Assembly (NCBI GenBank): GCA_963966185.1 | Contig: CAWZYM010000066.1 | Location: forward strand, 62,001 to 126,000 | Direction: 5' to 3' | DNA from: Rhabditoides inermis | Taxonomy: Eukaryota; Nematoda; Chromadorea; Rhabditida; Rhabditidae | Length of the DNA: 64,000 nucleotides | Part shown: piece by piece, positions 57,870-64,000 of the stretch | How positions within the stretch are numbered: the stretch's first letter is position 1 | Layout of the letters: each line of letters opens with the position of its first letter | Notes under the pieces: generated by a model | Database searches by the model: none | Seen by the model: only the letters and a program-made list of their open reading frames with translations | What the model was told of the DNA's origin: nothing | Made by a program: the position numbers and the translations under genes

Positions 57870-58928
57870 TCGAATGGACCCCACGAAAACGCCACAAAGT
57901 TATATCATCAAAATTTTTAGCATACCTCATTTCTGTGCAAAAACTAAATTTAAAAGTCAGAGTGTACTTTCTCTGGGACAGTTTCATAATACGCTAGCGC
58001 ATTCGCGAATGGATGTTTTTGTGACAGTCGGTCGTGTGTGAGGGTCCTTTCCGCCACAGGCCGCGCGCAAACCGTCTGCACTCTCTCAAATCGCACAGTC
58101 TTTCGCCCTTTTGATTTTGGCGCGAGTTTCTATCCGTAGCGCGAACCGCGCAAACGCGGTTTACTCGAACACGCGTAGAATGACAACTTTCGTTCCAATC
58201 GATCCTTTCTAATGACGTCATGATCTAACGAGTAAACCTCATTCATTTTTATGTGAAACTGTCCTTTTAAGGATGTGTTGCTGTAAATGGCGGAGCAACT
58301 ACATATGTGCCGTTCGGAGAGACGTTTGACACGGAGCATTGTCGTATGCTGTGCTACAAAGATGGAATCCGCTATGGTTACAAGAGAATTGGATGTTTAA
58401 TTGTCCGTGGAGAGAAGAAATACTTCCTCAACACCGGCGAGACAGGAACATTCGAGTCCATCAAGTACAAGTGCAACGACGAAGACTACGAAGTGCTCGA
58501 GGACAAATCGACGTCTGCACCTAAAGGAGAAGCGTGCTCTGCCAAGGAGGCGTGGCCCATGGATGAGGACTTCTACCAGGAAGGATACATGGTCAACGGA
58601 AAGTGCAGGAAATCGGTAACCGGTGAGTGGCAAGTGAATGGCACACGAAATCATTGTGCTAAGGATGTATTCTGCTCGACGACGACGACGAGTCGGTGTA
58701 TGTGAAGTTCGGAGAGGTGTACGACGAGCCTGTGTGCCGAAAACTGTGTTACAAGGAAGGAAGCTCCTATAAGGTCAAAAGACTCGGTCAGTCATGTAGA
58801 ACTGACTACCACACATCACACTTTGTTCAGGTTGCATCGTGAACAAAGTGTTCATTGCCACCGGAGAGACTGCGTCAGTGAACGGACACAAGTACAAGTG
58901 CTTCGAGGACCACTATATGCCCGTCTAA
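45435..58928 (+). CDS. Giant secreted array of MIG-18-like Fn1-type modules with mucin-like repeat
   Basis: A signal peptide (MAARAVAWLLLALTGCTLG) starts the gene. I count 19 repeats of one cysteine module, marked by E-Y-[IV]-P-F-G-x-x-F, a C..CY or CRMLCY pair, Y[GK]...IGC, a GET-like turn and YKC. This is the pattern of the fibronectin-I-like domain of C. elegans MIG-18 and relatives, extracellular or basement-membrane proteins. Modules alternate with linkers of the form C..K..Y...FY.EGKM.NGKC....G and Thr/Pro stretches. The introns I traced at module boundaries are phase 1 (G|GT...AG|GC TGT), so units can be duplicated without frameshift. Modules 2-8 lie in a triplicated 1,463-bp segment. 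An 11-copy 41-residue Thr/Ser repeat (54600-55915) splits modules 15 and 16. Modules 16-19 are the most alike (TEHCRMLCYKDG). It ends YKCFEDHYMPV at 58926-58928, with AATAAA soon after. Whether all exons are in one transcript is inferred from phase. Confidence 0.75.
46115..46180. mobile_element. Lone TTAA-type element end in array-gene intron
   Basis: TTAAAGGGAGTGTACCCTCT followed by CGAAGTTGAGTTAGCA matches the left end of the elements at 60191 and 63017. No matching right end is seen before 47581, so it appears truncated or disrupted. Confidence 0.6.
46200..47118. other. Repeat-rich part of the 1.6-kb first long intron of the array gene
   Basis: It contains an (AAATC)n run near 46540-46568 and a GGAAT repeat near 47004-47020. 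It also holds a perfect hairpin: CGGTCTATAGTAT (47021-47033), loop GACCT, and its mirror at 47039-47051. A minus-strand frame at 46891-46640 looks faintly protein-like (IESLLAICGVDIVPCGQF) but has no splice context or family. Confidence 0.5.
47119..47535. mobile_element. Foldback element with about 140-bp near-perfect arms
   Basis: About 47119-47262 is the reverse complement of about 47393-47535 with only about three mismatches that I can count. Outer ends read TATTTGGATCATGGCATG and its mirror. The short centre includes CCTCGAAAACGGGGACCCAC, also found in the PDCD2 intron arms. It is within an intron of the array gene, so it would form a long RNA hairpin if transcribed. Confidence 0.85.
47621..51192 (+). 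repeat. 1,463-bp tandem duplication, two full copies and a partial third
   Basis: Units are 47621-49083, 49084-50546 and 50547-51192 (646 bp). The third copy stops being identical after GATGTCACAGG. Spacing of every landmark is exactly 1,463 bp. Copy 1 differs from copies 2 and 3 at only about three sites near its start (GCGGAC versus GCGAAC, and two C/T changes near 49205). The remaining sequence, introns included, reads identical. Each full unit encodes three modules (AFGQQYDEKYDE, IPFGTEHDIGTA and VAFGNFFDTQQ types). Confidence 0.95.
54600..55915 (+). repeat. 123-bp coding minisatellite, 11 copies of a 41-residue Thr/Ser repeat
   Basis: The repeat reads CETSSDTTTQSDGESSTKPT then G[QH]G[VI]ETTTEPNGPGDGSTTDD, with a constant 123-bp step. 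The first and last copies are diverged. Variants alternate: GQGV in copies 1-3, GHGI from copy 4 on, E to K in copies 7 and 11. Each unit has one Cys and many O-glycosylation candidates, so it resembles a mucin domain. A long second open frame runs through it in phase +2, produced by the periodicity. Confidence 0.95.
56010..56805. mobile_element. TTAA-flanked MITE with tRNA-like core, copy C
   Basis: The left end TTAAAGGTACAGTGGCGGGC and the right end GTCGCCACTGTACCGTTAA are inverted repeats. The core TGGCTCAGTGCATGTG (A-box-like) and GGTTCGATTCC (B-box-like) are on the plus strand near 56670-56720. It is about 796 bp, longer than copies A and B, apparently because of an extra segment starting TTAAAGATACAGGGACC near 56068. 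Located in the array-gene intron 55997-56832. Confidence 0.72.
56942..57545 (+). repeat. Recent duplication of the terminal Fn1-like module
   Basis: About 56942-57168 and 57319-57545 read identical over about 227 bp, 377 bp apart. They encode GCLIRGRKKYFLKTGETGTF and KCNGESYEIVKETTPQPNPA in both copies. The preceding halves (KTFDTEHCRMLCYKDG versus KTFDTEYCRMLCYIDG) have diverged. Confidence 0.85.
57803..57867. repeat. (TA)n microsatellite
   Basis: About 32 uninterrupted TA dinucleotides in an intron of the array gene. Confidence 0.95.
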
Positions 58929-58944
58929 ACACACATCTCTATTC

Positions 58945-58950
58945 AATAAA
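58945..58950 (+). terminator. Polyadenylation signal AATAAA of the array gene
   Basis: AATAAA 17 bases after the TAA stop; a short 3' untranslated region is typical of nematode genes. Confidence 0.6.
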
Positions 58951-60041
58951 CTGCCACCATATATCGTGCGGTCCGTTGCGCACCTGACCTGTTTCGTTTC
59001 GCTGTTTTGCGACGGCTCACGTGTGCGAAATATAACAAGCGACTGGTTTTCGGGGGGAAATAGCCGTGTGTATTGTTGATTGATAGTGTTGTGTTGGAGG
59101 ACTGTCACGCAGTCGTCACATCAACCGGTCAGATCGATCCTGACTGACTGCCTCCTCTTCGCATATCATCGACATTGCTACTCTCTGCACACGTGCGGTA
59201 TCAGCGCTTGTCTCTGTTTATGAATCCTGGTTGCTAGATGATAGCGCTACGACCATTATCAAGGGTACATGTGGCGTTGTTTTCCGTTTCTTACTCGCGG
59301 TTTGGTCTGTTTCGTGTGATGAGAGTGGTAGCGAAATCACGTTTCTCTCCGTTGTAGCTCTCCGGTGAATAGATATAGTGCATCACCATTACCCATCTCT
59401 CTTCCCGCAACGCAAGCCGTTTCTCTCGCACATCATCATAGGTGTGATGGCCGCAAGTGCGCGCGCATTTGCATCCCTCCACCTCCGGCGAGGATGCCAC
59501 AATATTTACAACCACTTTTCGAAGTGTTTTCGTTTCGACAACGTTGTTGCAACCCCGTGATCTCTCTGCTGTCCTTCGATGCACGTGCAGAGGGGGGGGG
59601 GGTGGGGGTGGGTGTTTACCCCTTTGCGCGCCGGTCGAGGAGGGGGCGGTATACCGCCCCCTCCTCTCTCCAATAGACCCTAGCCCTAGCCCGCTCCACA
59701 GGAGGTAAGCAATCGAAACATCATCCTTGTTTGACACTACGCTCAACTGTTACGGGTTGTTTTGAATGTGTTGTTTGTATAAGGAACGATTGCACTGCCA
59801 GGCAGTTTCTATCGCCGGCAGTCGCCGTGATACACATTGATTCCATCTACTCTACTCTCTCTCTCCACTGCCCCCTAATTGTCACACACACACACACACA
59901 CACGCACGCTCACAATATTTTCGACAGTCGCGTCTAGTTTTCGAGGTCGATCGCCTTCCCGTGTCGGTTCCCGACTCTTTTCCGCGTTCGCTATTCAATA
60001 CGTAAACTCCTGTACTCATGAAAAAATGATCTGATTACAGA
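58951..60041. other. Intergenic region upstream of the 96-residue membrane protein
   Basis: No exon is convincing. It contains a G run (59590-59615), a small palindrome GAGGGGGCGGTATACCGCCCCCTC near 59640-59663, and a (CA)n run at 59883-59902. It presumably holds the promoter of the next gene, whose ATG follows GATTACAGA. Confidence 0.45.
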
Positions 60042-62547
<2,506 letters not shown>

Positions 62548-63016
62548 TCTACCCGCCCCTCTTCTACTCACCTGGTCTACCTGCTAGATCATTCCTCCAT
62601 TCGATTGATCTACCCAGTTCCAGTCTGATAATATTCCATCTCTCTCGATTCACATCCATTCCCAGTGCGTATTCACTTGTATTTATCTATCCTCACTCGC
62701 ATTTTAATTCAAGTGACGATAAAGTGTAAAACTATGAGATAAATGATACGACAAAAAGAAATTGACAAACATAAATTAAAGCCCCCTTCCATTCATTTCA
62801 CGACATAAGAATGGATGGATAGAGAAATATTAGAATCAGAGCACTTTGAATGATGTATTCGAATGGACAAAACTAGCAGCCCGTAAGCAGGAAACACCTT
62901 CATTCTATGCAAAAAAAATGTTACCATTACGCTAGCGAGGCGTGGGTACAGCAAGATAATATTAATTGATTCATTGTACGATTCATCTATCCTCTCTCGT
63001 TTTCGCATTACACACG
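62548..63016. other. 3' flank, nothing recognised
   Basis: AT-rich sequence after the stop with AGATAAA-like motifs near 62716-62740; no exon or clear repeat. Confidence 0.4.
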
Positions 63017-63926
63017 TTTGAAGGGAGTGTACACTGTTTTTTTCCGAAGTTGAGTTAGCACCGGGATGTGAAAATATTATGAAAACGACTCAGTTTTGTC
63101 AATACAACTATTTGCTGAAAATGTCTGCAAGTTGATGAAAAATTGAGCGCAAAATGTATCAAATTGCAGAAATTGGTGCCAATAGGTGCCAATTTTCAAT
63201 GTTCAACAGAATTTTTCACCGACTTATAGGTATCTCCGACACATAGTTGTATTGACAAAATTACATCATTTTCAACATATAGGCCATTCCCCCCTTTCAG
63301 CGTACGGCAATATCGCTGGCTCGCCAGACAGACGAGAATTTTATGCAAATTTGCCCCGATTGTATGTTTTTGTGGTCAAACATGGTAAAAATGACGGAAA
63401 TCGAAAAATCGAGCACTAGAGATCTCTGAGCATTCTTCTATCTGGGCATCTTCTCCAGAAAACTGGACGCTGTGCGATAAGTTTGAAGAGAGTAATTAAG
63501 TTTCGGAGCTTTCCCATTGGAAATCGAGTCAAAATCAAGGTTTTTGGACTCTAATTAGAAAACGGACGCGAAAATCAAAAATCGAACACTAGAGATCGAT
63601 GAGAACTACTGATACCCATCACATATCAAAATGTTGTGATGATTGCTTAATTCTGAAAGAAGTAATTAACGTTAGAAGATGGAGAACTCTGCTTCATTAG
63701 ACTTGCAAATGACCCTCATTTCCCTAAAAAGAGACCGCCAAGCGCGCGAGTTGCGCGGCCGAATGGTCTCGCACGGGCCGATAACGGTCAATTGATGCCT
63801 CAAATGCTGTCTAGTGAACATTCGGCGAAATGACTGCCGTACGATGAACGGGGGGGGGGGATGCCCTATATTTTCACATCCCGGTGCTAACTCAACTTCG
63901 AAATTCAGAGTGTACACTCCCTTTAA
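63017..63926. mobile_element. Longer member of the TTAAAGGGAGTGTACAC element family, about 910 bp
   Basis: The left arm TTGAAGGGAGTGTACACTG (one change in the TTAA) continues as CCGAAGTTGAGTTAGCACCG. The right arm mirrors it: CGGTGCTAACTCAACTTCG, then CAGAGTGTACACTCCCTTTAA. The interior starts like the 316-bp element (GAAATTGGTGCCAAT...) and then has about 600 bp of extra sequence with no clear protein. Confidence 0.75.
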
Positions 63927-64000
63927 TAAACAACGTAAAACGTTTCTAAAACTAGTGTGATGTGAACATGTGAAATTACTGGGAGATCAAAACGAAAACA

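Overview
This window is nuclear DNA from a eukaryote, most likely a free-living nematode. Genes are split into many short exons by mostly 45-100 bp GT-AG introns. Several start codons sit 0-20 bases after a splice-acceptor-like TTTCAG or TTTTAG, the signature of spliced-leader trans-splicing. The gene families also fit a nematode: a tandem array of MIG-18-type fibronectin-I-like modules, a GT92 (DUF23) glycosyltransferase, a citron homologue with no kinase domain and an IL-17-like cystine-knot protein. There is no rRNA, true tRNA, CRISPR array or bacterial operon. I cannot name the species. All exon models below were read by eye.

Layout. Bases 1-3000 are AT-rich repeats around a GC-rich hairpin cluster. 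Bases 3051-4140 hold the end of an unrecognised minus-strand gene and a decayed plus-strand coding remnant. LIN-9 (minus, 5440-8118) and ORC3 (plus, 8882-11289) are divergent. Two tandem VMA21-like genes (11550-13085) and PDCD2 (13186-17915) follow; PDCD2 has a 3.5 kb intron filled with inverted-repeat elements. Next come an SLF1-like double-BRCT gene (18829-22161) and a single-pass membrane protein with a Lys/Glu-rich tail (22575-23967). After a hAT-type MITE (24529-25088), POLDIP2 and COQ5 lie head to tail on the minus strand (25710-28756), divergent from citron (29042-36068). A GT92 enzyme (36645-40530) carries about 650 bp of pure (GT)n in an intron. It is followed by an IL-17-like prohormone (40927-44165), an 81-residue membrane protein on the minus strand (44430-44728), the module-array gene (45435-58928) and a 96-residue membrane protein (60042-62547).

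How the genes relate. LIN-9 (DREAM/MuvB), ORC3 (replication licensing) and the SLF1-like protein (SMC5/6, DNA repair) act on chromatin and the cell cycle. The VMA21 pair serves V-ATPase assembly. COQ5 and POLDIP2 both look mitochondrial and may share a transcript. Citron acts in cytokinesis. GT92, the IL-17-like protein and the module array belong to the secretory or extracellular world.

The most unusual content is the module-array gene. It has about 19 cysteine modules, a 1,463 bp unit present in two full copies plus a partial third that read almost identically, introns included, and an 11-copy 41-residue mucin-like repeat. The second striking element is a set of inverted-repeat elements whose ends are TTAA followed by AGG. 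At least eight copies of several subfamilies are present, and one subfamily carries a tRNA-like A box and B box.
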